Part shown: piece by piece, positions 35,220 to 43,779 of the stretch | Numbering within the stretch: position 1 is the first letter of the stretch | Layout: each line of letters opens with the position of its first letter | Origin: Ktedonospora formicarum | GTDB taxonomy: Bacteria > Chloroflexota > Ktedonobacteria > Ktedonobacterales > Ktedonobacteraceae | Direction of reading: 5' to 3' | Assembly (NCBI RefSeq): GCF_016587355.1 | Contig: NZ_BNJF01000001.1 | Location: forward strand, 1,798,001 to 1,862,000 | Length of the DNA: 64,000 nucleotides | Made by a program: the position numbers and the translations under genes | The notes under the pieces: generated by a model | Databases searched by the model: none | What the model was told of the DNA's origin: nothing | What the model saw: only the letters and a program-made list of their open reading frames with translations

Positions 35220-37349
35220 TTATCCTCTCGCGAACGTAATCAGTACAAAGGCGATGACCGCGAGCACTGCCACGCCGCCAAAGAAGCCAACCATATATGC
35301 CTGTACGCGACCAGTCTCAACGCGACGCGCTCCGCGACCAAACAGCGTTACTACGCTGGCCGCGCCATTCACGATGCCATCAACTACATAGGTATCGAAG
35401 GCTTGCGCGAGATAAGAGATGCCCAGCACGACATAGCGCACCAGCCAGTTGTACAGGTCGTCAATGTAGTAGCGGTTATAGAGAACACGATGGACCGTCC
35501 GCAGAAGCGCGCTTCGCTGCACAAAGGCGTCGATCTTGGCTGGCTCCACACGGCAATAGATGGCGAACGCCACGATCAGGCCCACGAAGGAGACCGCCAC
35601 ACCAATCCAGGTGTCAGGCAGCGTCAGCATATGCCCAATATTCAGGGGCTCGGCCTCAGGATTCACATACGTGAAGAATCCAGTCCAATAACCAGCTACA
35701 ACCGAAGGAATCGCCAGCAGCATCAGCGGAATGGTCATCGTCAGCGGAGACTCATGTACATGTCCCTCGCCTCGATAGGTGCCACCCCACAGACCACCCA
35801 GCTTACCACCCTTGCCGCCAAAGGCCAGAATAAAGGCCCGCAGCATATAGAAAGCGGTCAGGCCAGCCGTTGCCAGCGTGAGGATATAGGAGAACCAATC
35901 GCCATGCTCAAAGGCCAGACCAATAATTGTCTCTTTACTGAAGAACCCTGAGAAGAAGGGGAATCCCGAGATAGCCAGGGTCGCGATCAGCCAGGTGGCT
36001 GCCGTGATCGGCATGCGCGTCGCCAGGCCACCCATCAGGCGCATATCCTGTACCTCGCGGTGCATCGCGTGATGCAGACCGTGCAGCACACTACCAGCAC
36101 CCAGGAAGAGCAGGGCTTTGAAGAAGGCATGCGTGAAGAGGTGGAACATACCAGGGCCAGCACCCAGCTCAGGACCAGCCACACCCAGACCCACGAACAT
36201 ATAGCCTAGCTGACTAATCGTTGAGAAGGCCAGCACGCGCTTGAAGTCTGACTGCACCAGGGCAATCGTCGCGGCGAAGAAGGCTGTGAAGGCACCAATC
36301 CAGGCCACTACGTGGAAGGCAATGGGGTCCGCGCTCGCGAAGAGTGGGAAGGTACGAGCGACCATGTATACACCAGCGGCAACCATCGTCGCCGCGTGAA
36401 TCAGAGCACTCACTGGTGTCGGACCTTCCATCGCGGATGGCAGCCAGGTATGTAGCGGAACCTGCGCCGACTTACCAATCGCGCCACAGAAGATCAGGAT
36501 CATCGCTACCGCCAGCAGGCCCTTGTCCATCGTTTGCACCGACGCCAGAATCTTGTCAAACTCGAAGGAGCCAGCATGCGCGAAGAGCATCATAATACCG
36601 ATGATAAAACCAACGTCACCGACGCGGTTGGTCACAAAGGCTTGTAGCGAGGCACTCGCGGGAGATGGACGCTGCTCTTCCGGCTTGGCACGTTTATTAA
36701 TCCAGAAACCGATGAGCAGATATGAACTCAGACCTACCAACTCCCAGCCAATGAAGATCACCAGGAAGTTCTGCGAGAACACGATGACGAGCATCGAGAA
36801 GGCAAATAGCGATAGGTATGCATAAAAGCGAGCATAGCCCGCTGAGTTCTCCATGTAGCCCTGTGAGTAGAACTGCACCAGCAGGGCAATCGAGGTCACT
36901 ACGACCAGCATGGTAATTGCCAGTTTGTCGAGATGGAAGGCAATTTCATATTGCAGATTGCCAAAAGCCACCCAGGGATAACTAAAAACCGTTATGCCCT
37001 TATCGCCAAGCGCATCAGGATGCATGACTGTAGTAATAAGCAAGGTCCAGGAATAGATGCAGGCAATCGCCATAATCGCTAGCGCGACATACGCGCTCGC
37101 TTTCGCCCAGACCGAGAGGTGCGGTACTTTCGGGTCTTCATCATCGTCCAGACCATGTGCGTCATGTCCACCATGATCTCCCGCTTCCCCGTGTACCTCT
37201 TCCCCATGCCCATGCTCACCATGTGCACCTCCAGCCACCACCGTACGCGGGCGTCCCAAAAGATCAAGAACGCGCGTACCGAAGATGATGACCACAAATG
37301 CCAGGAGCGGGGCAAATAGGATTAGCCAGGAATAATGAAACAAATCCAT
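35220..37349 (-). CDS. nuoL: NADH-quinone oxidoreductase subunit L, with His-rich loop
   Basis: A 709-residue distal antiporter-like subunit. IFIGWELVGLSSYLLIGFW, SAQVPLHTWLPSAMEGPTPVSALIHAATMV and KRVLAFSTISQLGYMFVGLG are diagnostic; the long C-terminal lateral helix is present. Unusually, the loop after the first membrane helix carries a ~35-residue His/Gly/Asp/Glu insertion (residues ~44-80, around GEHGHGEEVHGEAGDHGGHD) that standard NuoL lacks; it could bind metal ions. The gene follows nuoK at 82 bases. Confidence 0.95.
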   Translation of the reverse strand: MDLFHYSWLILFAPLLAFVVIIFGTRVLDLLGRPRTVVAGGAHGEHGHGEEVHGEAGDHGGHDAHGLDDDEDPKVPHLSVWAKASAYVALAIMAIACIYSWTLLITTVMHPDALGDKGITVFSYPWVAFGNLQYEIAFHLDKLAITMLVVVTSIALLVQFYSQGYMENSAGYARFYAYLSLFAFSMLVIVFSQNFLVIFIGWELVGLSSYLLIGFWINKRAKPEEQRPSPASASLQAFVTNRVGDVGFIIGIMMLFAHAGSFEFDKILASVQTMDKGLLAVAMILIFCGAIGKSAQVPLHTWLPSAMEGPTPVSALIHAATMVAAGVYMVARTFPLFASADPIAFHVVAWIGAFTAFFAATIALVQSDFKRVLAFSTISQLGYMFVGLGVAGPELGAGPGMFHLFTHAFFKALLFLGAGSVLHGLHHAMHREVQDMRLMGGLATRMPITAATWLIATLAISGFPFFSGFFSKETIIGLAFEHGDWFSYILTLATAGLTAFYMLRAFILAFGGKGGKLGGLWGGTYRGEGHVHESPLTMTIPLMLLAIPSVVAGYWTGFFTYVNPEAEPLNIGHMLTLPDTWIGVAVSFVGLIVAFAIYCRVEPAKIDAFVQRSALLRTVHRVLYNRYYIDDLYNWLVRYVVLGISYLAQAFDTYVVDGIVNGAASVVTLFGRGARRVETGRVQAYMVGFFGGVAVLAVIAFVLITFARG

Positions 37350-37431
37350 ACCAATAACAACGTGCGCGAACAGTCACAAACCCACAAGACAGAGGCGCAC
37401 AACTCCTTTCACTTCTGTGACCTGAACGCAA

Positions 37432-37752
37432 TCAGAACTTCAGCATGTTGATGTCGCCAACATCCACGGTGTCGCGTTTGCGGTAGATAGCGATAATCAT
37501 CGCCAGCGCGACAGCAGCCTCGGCGGCAGCTACAGTAATAATGAAGATCGCAAAGATTTGGCCGGTCAGATATTTTGAGTAGGTTTGTACCTGATTAAAG
37601 AATGCAAAACCCACCATCGTAATATTCACCGCGTTCAGCATCAGCTCGATGCCCATCAATACGGCGATAGCATTGCGCTTCGCAATCGCTCCATACAGCC
37701 CGATACAAAACACAATGGCACCAAGCACTAGAAAATGGTTTAATGTTAACAT
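37432..37752 (-). CDS. nuoK: NADH-quinone oxidoreductase subunit K
   Basis: A 106-residue three-helix subunit. The conserved membrane glutamates lie in AVLMGIELMLNAVNITMVGF and AEAAVALAMIIAIYR, as in all NuoK proteins, and connect the proton path. ATG at 37752 (MLTLNHFLVLGAIVFC) gives the standard length; the longer frame would begin inside repeat A4. It is downstream of nuoJ with a family A element filling the gap. Confidence 0.94.
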   Translation of the reverse strand: MLTLNHFLVLGAIVFCIGLYGAIAKRNAIAVLMGIELMLNAVNITMVGFAFFNQVQTYSKYLTGQIFAIFIITVAAAEAAVALAMIIAIYRKRDTVDVGDINMLKF

Positions 37753-37756
37753 AACC

Positions 37757-37823
37757 CTTAATCCTCTCGAAAACCTGAGCGCGCCAGCGCTCGCCACGGC
37801 AGTGCCGTTGGTTTTCGTATAAG
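37757..37823 (+). repeat. Family A dispersed element, copy A4 (between nuoJ and nuoK)
   Basis: Core cctgagcgc, agcgc-gcca-gcgct, a cggc-agt-gccg hairpin, then ggttttcgtataag. It has the short form without the ccctc module. It occupies almost the whole 77-base gap between the nuoJ stop and nuoK start. Confidence 0.75.
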
Positions 37824-37829
37824 AAGACC

Positions 37830-38357
37830 TTAATCCTCTCTGCCGATAATGATCGCACCCACAATCGCTACCAGCAACACCACAGAGGCAATTTCAAAAG
37901 GCAAGACATAACTATATGACGTGGGGCTGTAGAGCAACTGGCCTATCGCAACTACATTGTTGAAATCCATGGTCACCTGATGACCCGCGCCAGTTCCAGT
38001 GTTGGCAATCGCAAGAGGACTATTAAAAATGCCATACAGGACGCTCCCACCGACAAGAGCACTGATAATCACAGCAACCCACCAGAGCCTATTCGCGGGA
38101 TTGGTACGCTTCGAGCTCCCAATGCGCGTCAACATCAGCGCGAACAATATCAAGATGGTCACCGCGCCCGCGTAAACCAGGATTTGCACAATAGCGATGA
38201 ATTCGGCGTTGAGCAGGATATAAATACCAGCAGCTATCGCAAACACTAAAAACAGCGCCATCGCGCTGTGAACGATGTTACGAAGGCTGACGACTAGCAA
38301 CGCCGCCACCACCAGGATCGTTGCCAGGATCCAGAACATAAGGGCGGCAAAGTCCAT
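37830..38357 (-). CDS. nuoJ: NADH-quinone oxidoreductase subunit J
   Basis: A 175-residue five-helix subunit. RNIVHSAMALFLVFAIAAGIYILLNAEFIAIVQILVYAGAVTILILFALML is the classic NuoJ helix 2-3 region. ATG at 38357 is preferred since GGAGG lies ~11 bases upstream. It is the first gene of the nuoJKLMN cluster; nuoA-I are absent from the window, and the next gene upstream is unrelated and divergent. Confidence 0.94.
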   Translation of the reverse strand: MDFAALMFWILATILVVAALLVVSLRNIVHSAMALFLVFAIAAGIYILLNAEFIAIVQILVYAGAVTILILFALMLTRIGSSKRTNPANRLWWVAVIISALVGGSVLYGIFNSPLAIANTGTGAGHQVTMDFNNVVAIGQLLYSPTSYSYVLPFEIASVVLLVAIVGAIIIGRED

Positions 38358-38396
38358 ACAAACAAACCTCCGGGTAATTTCGGATCGTAATTTCAA

Positions 38397-38749
38397 TCTT
38401 GGGGTAAGAGGAGAAGATTACATCCCATTCGATACTGTATATAGTTGTATTGTATCACCCATGACGAGTGGCAATAGAGCTCTTTGTATACCTCTTGCCG
38501 CATGGGTGGGGGAGAGTCTGGTTTCCCATTTGGGATTCTAACAAAACCTAGAGACTATGACAAGGGGAATAGGGGACCACTCGCCTCTCTTCACCCTTTC
38601 TCACCCATATCTACCCTTCCTATTACTGCAACATTCTGATTCACCAATACGTCTCTTCCTAATAAGAGTAGATAGACATAACTGCTTTAGGGCCTCGTTC
38701 GTATACTTATATAGGAGTTTCTTTCCCATCTCTATCAATATTTCTACTC
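38397..38749. other. Intergenic region between nuoJ and pseudokinase gene
   Basis: About 640 bases separate the divergent genes nuoJ and the pseudokinase. This A/T-richer left part should carry the nuo promoter, but I could not identify its boxes. No tRNA or conserved open frame was recognised; repeat A5 and a kinase promoter follow. Confidence 0.5.
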
Positions 38750-38832
38750 CTTATTCGGAAACCTGAGTGCGGCAGCACTAGCCGCGACTGCGGCGCCGTG
38801 CCCTCGTATGAGGGTTGGTTTTCGCTTAAGAC
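38750..38832 (+). repeat. Family A dispersed element, copy A5
   Basis: Outer arms cttattcggaaacc / ggttttcgcttaag enclose three hairpins: agtgc-ggca-gcact, gccgc-gact-gcggc and ccctc-gtat-gaggg. The first stem has T-A where most copies have C-G, a paired change. Confidence 0.85.
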
Positions 38833-38980
38833 CTTAGCACACAATCAAGAATTCTCTCTCTGTTTTGGAAATCTGCCCATATTTGCCAGCGTTTTATAAT
38901 ACTCTGCGAAAATGTCGCCGTTTTTCCATTACCTACCAGCTACCACGCGGTCATAAAGAGGGTCCAGCGCATACCTTGTA

Positions 38981-38989
38981 TGCTATAAT
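38981..38989 (+). promoter_or_regulatory. Extended -10 promoter of the pseudokinase gene
   Basis: TGC followed by a perfect TATAAT, 49 bases before the ATG at 39038. No good -35 box is seen, as is usual for extended -10 promoters. Confidence 0.6.
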
Positions 38990-39037
38990 TTTCTTAGACA
39001 CGATAACACTACTGTAAAAAAGGCGTAGTAGAGGAAT

Positions 39038-41158
39038 ATGAGCGTAACACACACTCCATCCGACCAGAAACAGCCCACGGCCATGCGCTGTAGCCATTGC
39101 AATGCCGTCCTGCCCCCTCACGCAACCTTTTGTGGCTCCTGCGGCGAGCGCGTCGATAAAAAAGCCAGCATTACGCCGTCTATCAAACGCGGCGATATCG
39201 CTAAGCGCTATCGTATCACGTCCCTCATCCATCGTCAGGCCCAGGTCCAGCTCTTCTTCGCTCAGGATAATCAGACTCAGACTCCTGTCATCATCCGTGA
39301 TATCGATCTCTCAACCCTGGAGGACCCAGATCAATCCCTTGCTTTGGAGGCCGCTCAACAAGAGTACGAATTGCTACGCCGCAAGCATATTCCCGATGTT
39401 ACGCCCGTAGCCGATCTGCGCTTTTTTGAGGATCATCTCTTCCTGGTCGGTTCATGGCCTTTTGCCAGCAATGAGAAGAAGAATAGCAATCAGCCCAGGC
39501 AGACTTTACATGATCTACTTCAGAGTGGCGTGGGCCTCCCTGATGAAGATACTACCATTAGTTGGGCCTATCGCCTGAGTCGTGCCGTCGAGCGCCTGCA
39601 CGAACAGAATATCGTGATTGGCGACCTCGATCCACACTCTATTCTTGTGGATGGCGATTCCTATGATGGTCTGCCAGCTATGGCAGTCTCCTGGCTACCA
39701 GCCGCTATACGTAAGCTTTTCGATGATACAACGGTCATTACGACAAAGAATCCTTTTAGCGCGCCAGAAACAGGCAAAGGGTTGCGCGACCGCAAGTCAG
39801 ATGTCTATAGCCTTGGCGCTATCCTTTACCTTTTACTTACTGGCAGTGCTCCCGGCGAAAAGTCGTCGCGCAAAAAAACCAATTCCTACTCTCCACGCGA
39901 GCTGAATCCTCGCGTGAGCACTAAGGTCGATGAGGTCGTTATCAAAGCTCTTTCTCACGATCCTATGAAACGCTTCCATAGCGCAAAAGAGCTTTCCGAA
40001 ATATTGCTTGATCTATCCACCAGCACTCGTCCCGCGCGCCCTATCAAGAGCGCTAGCCGCATGGGGCGCAAACGCGCGCAACAGGAGGCTACCACTCAGC
40101 AGCCCACAGTCAAACGGCCTGCGCCACAGGTGCCAGCCAATACTGAGCATGTTGCCACTCCTACCAATGATGATGATGCGACTATTATCATCGAGGCTCC
40201 ATCGACAGCACACCAGGCACAACCAGACACCCAGCCAGAGCATAAGCCTATAGAGGATGTCGATACCCAGATAATCACTACCGAGTCGGACGATGCCAGC
40301 GATAAGACGATTAGCATGCCCGCCCTAAAACCTACGTCTAACCGCGATGCTATCGAGTCGCAGCCCACCCAGATCCTTCAGACGACACCCGCGCCCCAGA
40401 AGCCGCCTGCGAAGCCTCAGCCCAGCAAGGTAGGAGCCGCTCAGGTGCCTCCGACACCCAGGATTTCCCCGGAGTCGGAGCAAGGCTCGAAACGCATGGC
40501 CGATCTGAAGGCTCTGATACCCGCATCCAACGTGTTGCCTGCCAAATTTAAAGAGAATCAGTTTATGCAACGCGTGCGCGACCGCGTCAATGGTGGCTTC
40601 CTCCCTGCGATCTCAAATATGGTTCGCTCACTGAGCGTTCAGACAAGAGAGGTTAATGCCAAGCATCCTGTCTTACAGCAATTGCAGCACTTTATCCTTG
40701 GTGTCCAGCGACGCGACATCGCCGCCGCCGCCTTAATTGAGACTCCCCTGCGCATTCAACCAGACCAGAGCTATACGCTGCGCATCAGTCTCATGGGACG
40801 CGATGAGCCTTATGTTCCCACCGGTGCGGCTACCGATGCTCCGCTCAGTGGCCTGAGCGCGCTCGCTGCTGGGGATATCGTTCATATCGAGGTACGCACA
40901 ACACTGGTTCAGCGTATGGCCTTCGTGGTGCAGAAAGCGGATGTACAGGTCCCGCGTAAGGGCTATGCGGCGGAAATCAGCATTCCCATGCAGCCCTTCG
41001 ACCATTCCGTTGCCGGTCGACGTGAGCGCCTTTACCTCTACTTCACCGACGAGTTCCGCAACCCACTCTATGAGCAGCCCTTTGCGGTTGAACTCTTCAT
41101 CTCACCACTGGTACAGTCAGGTCGCGAAGGCCACGATGTGCTGACCATCCCTTTCTAG
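39038..41158 (+). CDS. Zinc-ribbon pseudokinase with long disordered linker
   Basis: A 706-residue protein. Residues ~17-40 are a zinc ribbon (CSHC ... CGSC). Residues ~50-330 have a Ser/Thr-kinase fold: the APE motif (SAPETGKGL) and DVYSLGAILYLLLTG are clear, but the catalytic loop is GDLDPHSIL (Lys of HRDLKPxN lost), the DFG motif is replaced by AVSWLP, and there is no Gly-rich loop or VAIK Lys. It is therefore probably inactive. A ~180-residue Pro/Thr/Gln-rich linker (KPPAKPQPSKVG) leads to a ~190-residue C-terminal domain of unknown type (beta-rich by eye). A signalling scaffold is likely. There is no membrane helix. Confidence 0.78.
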   Translation: MSVTHTPSDQKQPTAMRCSHCNAVLPPHATFCGSCGERVDKKASITPSIKRGDIAKRYRITSLIHRQAQVQLFFAQDNQTQTPVIIRDIDLSTLEDPDQSLALEAAQQEYELLRRKHIPDVTPVADLRFFEDHLFLVGSWPFASNEKKNSNQPRQTLHDLLQSGVGLPDEDTTISWAYRLSRAVERLHEQNIVIGDLDPHSILVDGDSYDGLPAMAVSWLPAAIRKLFDDTTVITTKNPFSAPETGKGLRDRKSDVYSLGAILYLLLTGSAPGEKSSRKKTNSYSPRELNPRVSTKVDEVVIKALSHDPMKRFHSAKELSEILLDLSTSTRPARPIKSASRMGRKRAQQEATTQQPTVKRPAPQVPANTEHVATPTNDDDATIIIEAPSTAHQAQPDTQPEHKPIEDVDTQIITTESDDASDKTISMPALKPTSNRDAIESQPTQILQTTPAPQKPPAKPQPSKVGAAQVPPTPRISPESEQGSKRMADLKALIPASNVLPAKFKENQFMQRVRDRVNGGFLPAISNMVRSLSVQTREVNAKHPVLQQLQHFILGVQRRDIAAAALIETPLRIQPDQSYTLRISLMGRDEPYVPTGAATDAPLSGLSALAAGDIVHIEVRTTLVQRMAFVVQKADVQVPRKGYAAEISIPMQPFDHSVAGRRERLYLYFTDEFRNPLYEQPFAVELFISPLVQSGREGHDVLTIPF

Positions 41159-41174
41159 TACCTGGATAAAAGAC

Positions 41175-41221
41175 AAAACAGGAGGGCGTATCCCACGCGA
41201 TGGGGTACGCCCTCCTGTTTT
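41175..41221. terminator. Bidirectional terminator
   Basis: Perfect 16-base arms (aaaacaggagggcgta / tacgccctcctgtttt), with T-runs in both directions, between the convergent pseudokinase and exchanger genes. Confidence 0.9.
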
Positions 41222-41235
41222 GTTTAACTACGCTA

Positions 41236-42570
41236 CTATGCGCCAAACATGAAGACGGTTCCCGCCATCATGGCAAAGAGCAGGATTAACAGCAGGCCCT
41301 CAAGCCAGACTAGCTCTCCGTCCTTGGTCACCTCGCTGAAGAGGAAGGTCGTAATACCCAATACCGATAGCTCTACAACGCTGAATACCAGGTCCAGGCG
41401 CTGCGGCATGACAAGGCTAATCAGCACAAGAATGGGAGCGACCAGCAGGGCGATTTGAATGGAGGAGCCTGCTGAGGCCGCCAGCACCATGCCAATGCGC
41501 TTATCCAGAGCCATTGTGATCGTATTGAAGTACTCTGGTAGACCACCGATCAATGGCAGGAAGATCAGACCAACGAAAGCTTCGTTCCATCCCAGCGATT
41601 TTGTGACTGGCTCAATCGAGCCCACAAGGATCTCTGAGAGGATCGCGACACCCACCGTCGCCACTATCAGAATCAACAAGCCGCGCCAGAGCGGCGGTTT
41701 GTGCTCATGAGTCTCCGCTTTCTGCGCCGGGCGCGCGAGCGAAGCCCCGGCGGGATCTACAATGATATGCTCTTTCTGCTCACCATCGGACTGGACAGTT
41801 GCAACTTTCGTGTCAGTCGCGACATTCGTGCGCTCTTTCTCATGCTCTACAATCGCATCTACAGCGCTATCGATCTTCCGCAACGTTCCGGTCTTCCCCT
41901 GAACTTCGCTGCGAACAACATGCTGGCGATAGGTCAATAGGCGCGAGATAGCCATCATCGAACGCCCACCTATCGCTAAATCAAACTCATCATCAGCCTC
42001 TTCCTTGTCTCGTATGCGAAAGACACTGAAGAGGATGGAGGCAATATAGCCAGCAAGCAACAAAATCGCGACATAGTCGGAAAGATCATGCTCCAGGTTG
42101 ACGCCTGCGGGTGTGTTATGCGCCTGGAAGCTGACCAGGGTCGGCAGGATCAATCCGCCCATACATAACGCGAAGAGTGAGGCATACTGGCTGGCAGGGC
42201 GGCTCTCAAACTTCAAACGTCCAAACTTAAAGCCTCCTACGCAAACGGAGATACCCAGTACCAGGAGCGCGTTCCCCAGAATGGTGCCAATAAGAGAGGC
42301 GCTCACGACATTCACCAGCCCCTCGCGGAGCGCAAAGATGCTGATGATGAGTTCCGTCGCGTTGCCAAAAGTGGCGAAGAGGAGTCCGCCAATACGCTCA
42401 CCTGTATGTTCTGCGACAATCTCGACGCCCTGCCCAATCAACGATGCCAGCGGCACAATACCTAGCGCGGCAATGGCAAACATCACTAAGGGCGGAACTT
42501 CGATATGTAAGAGGTCAATCCCAATCGCTATCACAGCGAAAATTAATAGGAAATATAACCAGCGCGGCAT
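41236..42570 (-). CDS. Calcium/proton exchanger (Cax-type, CaCA superfamily)
   Basis: A 444-residue antiporter with about 11 helices in two halves. The first alpha-repeat is LLFATFGNATELIISIFAL (catalytic Glu). The second is LPLIGGLPEYFNTITMALDK...ASAGSSIQIALLV, where the usual GNxAEH is replaced by GGLPEYF. A ~90-residue hydrophilic loop joins the halves (RMMAISRLL ... HEHKPPLWR). It exports Ca2+ (or another divalent cation) in exchange for protons. It converges on the pseudokinase gene and has no operon partner. Confidence 0.85.
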   Translation of the reverse strand: MPRWLYFLLIFAVIAIGIDLLHIEVPPLVMFAIAALGIVPLASLIGQGVEIVAEHTGERIGGLLFATFGNATELIISIFALREGLVNVVSASLIGTILGNALLVLGISVCVGGFKFGRLKFESRPASQYASLFALCMGGLILPTLVSFQAHNTPAGVNLEHDLSDYVAILLLAGYIASILFSVFRIRDKEEADDEFDLAIGGRSMMAISRLLTYRQHVVRSEVQGKTGTLRKIDSAVDAIVEHEKERTNVATDTKVATVQSDGEQKEHIIVDPAGASLARPAQKAETHEHKPPLWRGLLILIVATVGVAILSEILVGSIEPVTKSLGWNEAFVGLIFLPLIGGLPEYFNTITMALDKRIGMVLAASAGSSIQIALLVAPILVLISLVMPQRLDLVFSVVELSVLGITTFLFSEVTKDGELVWLEGLLLILLFAMMAGTVFMFGA

Positions 42571-42846
42571 CCGGTCTTCCTCCCAATCAACGAATACAAA
42601 ACGACAAATCCCAGGATCTCAGACTGTGCGACATACAACAGTGGCTGCAACGCGATCCTTGCCCGTACCATCATATGCATGTGCTTACCCCTGTTTATAC
42701 ACAGCCTGCTCGACAGTATACTTTATGTCTTGTTTTCTCACAAGCGGTTACAGTTCATCCTTTGTATCTTCCACTCTCCTCCCTTGTGAAACGAACCATT
42801 TTCTGTGATAATCTATGGTGAGCAAAGTTTATGAGAAGGTTTACAT

Positions 42847-43716
42847 ATGAGAAAGCGCAGCTTGCTGGCACGCTTACGCACCAATGGATTCTCCTATCTT
42901 GCGAGTTCAATCCTCCTGCTGCTGGTCGTGCCTATCTATCAAATTCTAGTGCTCAATCCCACTGGTTTCAGTGATACGCGCACAACGGGACATCTTAATA
43001 TCTATCTGTTCTGGCTGGGAAACCACACGCCCTACTTCATCATCTATCGTGGTCTCCTCGCTATTGCCTTCGCTTTACTCTTTACTATGCCGTTCTCGCT
43101 CTATCGCATCATTGTCGCGCAGGAGATTTTGGGGCGCGACGACGAGCCAGAGGAGCAAGAGACAGAAGACGAAGAGATCACCGATGGGGAAGACTCTGAT
43201 AGCCTTGAAGACGATGAGGTGACAGAGGAAGAGGTGGTAACAGAATCCGAGGGCATGCCTGATTTTGCCTGGCGCGGCAAGGGCTTCGCGGTTATCGCGG
43301 CCTGGACTGGTACCGCTGGCATTGTAGTCTTCCTGCTCGGCACCATTTTTGGTACCATCTATCTCGCCAACGCGAGCCAGAGCTTCATGCAAACCGCCCA
43401 CGTACCACCCGGCATTGAACAGCTTGACAGCATCTTCTCTATTGTTACCAATACGGTGAGTATTGGCCTGCTCGCTCTCAGCGCTATGTTTTTTGGCGCG
43501 ATGATTGCGCGCGCGGGAAAACGCCTCTGGCCGACCAGTTGGATTGCATTCGGCTATACTGGTCTGGCGGTCGCTGCTCTCCTGTTTGGCAGTGCGGTCG
43601 GGGTTGCTGGCGCTCCTTCTAACGGGCAAGCCTTGCTCACGACCCTCGCGATCTTTCTCTTCGGGCTCTGGAATCTCTGGCTCAGTACTATGCTAATCCG
43701 CTTGAAACCTGAGTAA
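42847..43716 (+). CDS. Polytopic membrane protein with acidic cytoplasmic loop
   Basis: A 289-residue protein with no recognised family. Two N-terminal helices (YLASSILLLLVVPIYQILVL and a second near 57-80) are followed by a ~45-residue stretch (about 100-140) made largely of Glu and Asp (DDEPEEQETEDEEITDGE). Four more helices follow (around 150-180, 200-222, 235-255 and 265-283). The acidic loop may bind cations or basic partners. ATG at 42847 has GAGAAGG upstream. It is monocistronic, ending in a strong terminator. Confidence 0.6.
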   Translation: MRKRSLLARLRTNGFSYLASSILLLLVVPIYQILVLNPTGFSDTRTTGHLNIYLFWLGNHTPYFIIYRGLLAIAFALLFTMPFSLYRIIVAQEILGRDDEPEEQETEDEEITDGEDSDSLEDDEVTEEEVVTESEGMPDFAWRGKGFAVIAAWTGTAGIVVFLLGTIFGTIYLANASQSFMQTAHVPPGIEQLDSIFSIVTNTVSIGLLALSAMFFGAMIARAGKRLWPTSWIAFGYTGLAVAALLFGSAVGVAGAPSNGQALLTTLAIFLFGLWNLWLSTMLIRLKPE

Positions 43717-43721
43717 TCAGA

Positions 43722-43772
43722 GAAGAGCCTCTGGGAAGGTCGTACATTGACATGACTTCCCAGAGGCTCTTC
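43722..43772. terminator. Bidirectional terminator hairpin
   Basis: Perfect 17-base arms (gaagagcctctgggaag / cttcccagaggctcttc) between the convergent membrane-protein and TPR genes. Confidence 0.8.
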
Positions 43773-43779
43773 CATTTCT

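Noticed and set aside
42098..42808. Plus-strand open frame of 236 codons
   Set aside because: Antisense to the exchanger gene; no start signal or domain.
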